A DNA stretch of 5,139 bases from Caryophanales bacterium UBA6414 (GTDB lineage Bacteria; Bacillota_I; Bacilli_A; RF39; UBA660). The notes beneath the pieces are model-generated. The model was not told the origin of the DNA and did no database searches. It was given only the letters and a program-made list of their open reading frames with translations. The translations under genes and the position numbers were made by a program. Of this stretch, positions 5,059-5,139 are shown piece after piece (position 1 is the stretch's first letter; each line of letters opens with the position of its first letter). The DNA is taken from contig DJPK01000025.1 of assembly GCA_002438545.1 (NCBI GenBank), positions 1-5,139 of the forward strand, written 5' to 3'.

Positions 5059-5062
5059 AAAA
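5045..5062 (+). repeat. 18-base block shared by the two divergent promoter regions (copy 2)
   Basis: Exact match to the reverse complement of 631-648. Read towards rnhC it supplies the TAGAAA -35 candidate; read towards the cvpA-like gene it precedes the TATAAT. Confidence 0.5.
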
Positions 5063-5067
5063 TATTA

Positions 5068-5084
5068 TATAATATTTGTGGAGG
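5068..5084 (+). promoter_or_regulatory. -10 element and ribosome binding site of the cvpA-like gene
   Basis: TATAAT (5068-5073) is a perfect -10; the region 17 bp upstream (TTTATT, 5045-5050) is a poor -35. GGAGG (5080-5084) is the Shine-Dalgarno, six bases before ATG 5091. A start near 5080 would coincide with the Shine-Dalgarno, so the real start may lie a few bases earlier. An ATG at 5086 in another frame meets TGA after two codons and is ignored. Confidence 0.5.
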
Positions 5085-5090
5085 AATGAA

Positions 5091-5139
5091 ATGAATATTA
5101 TAGATGTAGGAATTTTACTAATTATTTTGATGGGGGCAG
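5091..5139 (+). CDS. CvpA family membrane protein, N-terminus only
   Basis: Sixteen codons are visible before the window ends, starting at ATG 5091 behind GGAGG: MNIIDVGILLIILMGA. This matches the usual opening of CvpA-type proteins, an MNIID leader followed by a hydrophobic helix ending in Gly-Ala before a GFxxG turn. CvpA is a four-helix membrane protein tied to colicin V production in E. coli and of unclear role in Bacillota. The position divergent from rnhC supports the call, because rnhC, cvpA, polX and mutS2 are neighbours in Bacillus. With so few residues the assignment leans heavily on context. Confidence 0.6.
   Translation, partial: MNIIDVGILLIILMGA

Noticed and set aside
1..5139. 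Mycoplasma-type genetic code (TGA = Trp)
   Set aside because: Trp positions in rodA, cotE and rnhC use TGG, no conserved frame needs TGA read-through, and reading past TGA 2347 gives only a few codons before TAA.
1..5139. CRISPR array, tRNA or rRNA gene, insertion sequence, prophage or riboswitch
   Set aside because: No regularly spaced repeats, cloverleaf, transposase motifs, terminal inverted repeats or long structured leaders were seen; all intergenic gaps are under 100 bases.

Overview
The window is a compact, strongly AT-rich piece of a Bacillota chromosome. RNase HIII next to a CvpA-type start, a DUF421 protein, a DUF3792/TIGR04086 protein and, above all, a full-length spore-coat morphogenetic protein CotE point to the Bacilli side. 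A very AT-rich, gut Mollicutes-like or Erysipelotrichia/RF39-type spore former is my inference; the lineage cannot be fixed from this sequence. Trp is encoded by TGG and no reading frame runs through TGA, so the genetic code is standard (table 11), not the Mycoplasma code.

Layout, left to right. (1) Positions 1-590, minus strand: the first 196 codons of a SEDS peptidoglycan polymerase (RodA type); the 3' end is outside the window. (2) 591-684: divergent promoter region. (3) 685-1002, plus: a 105-residue protein of unknown function with a TTG start. (4) 1001-1028: a perfect hairpin acting as terminator in both directions. (5) 1027-1386, minus: a four-helix DUF3792/TIGR04086 membrane protein. 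(6) 1460-2101, plus: a DUF421 (YetF/YrbG-type) membrane protein. (7) 2164-2349: a 61-codon ORF that looks like the beginning of a sigma-70 family factor and stops there. (8) 2354-2896: cotE, starting on TTG four bases after that ORF. (9) 2951-4033: a polytopic membrane protein, probably MFS. (10) 4026-4065: a second bidirectional terminator. (11) 4058-5011, minus: rnhC (RNase HIII). (12) 5012-5090: a second divergent promoter region. (13) 5091-5139, plus: the start of a cvpA-like gene.

Functionally the window mixes cell-envelope elongation (rodA), sporulation (cotE, perhaps the sigma-like remnant, and possibly the DUF421 protein, whose family has spore-membrane members), genome maintenance (rnhC) and uncharacterised membrane proteins. 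No gene stretch suggests a phage, insertion sequence, CRISPR array, tRNA or rRNA, and no intergenic gap reaches 100 bases.

The oddest points are the sigma-like fragment fused translationally to the cotE start region, the rodA start (its only good Shine-Dalgarno sequence lies downstream of its only ATG), and a shared two-block sequence module in both divergent promoter regions. I see nothing that amounts to a clear new multi-gene system.
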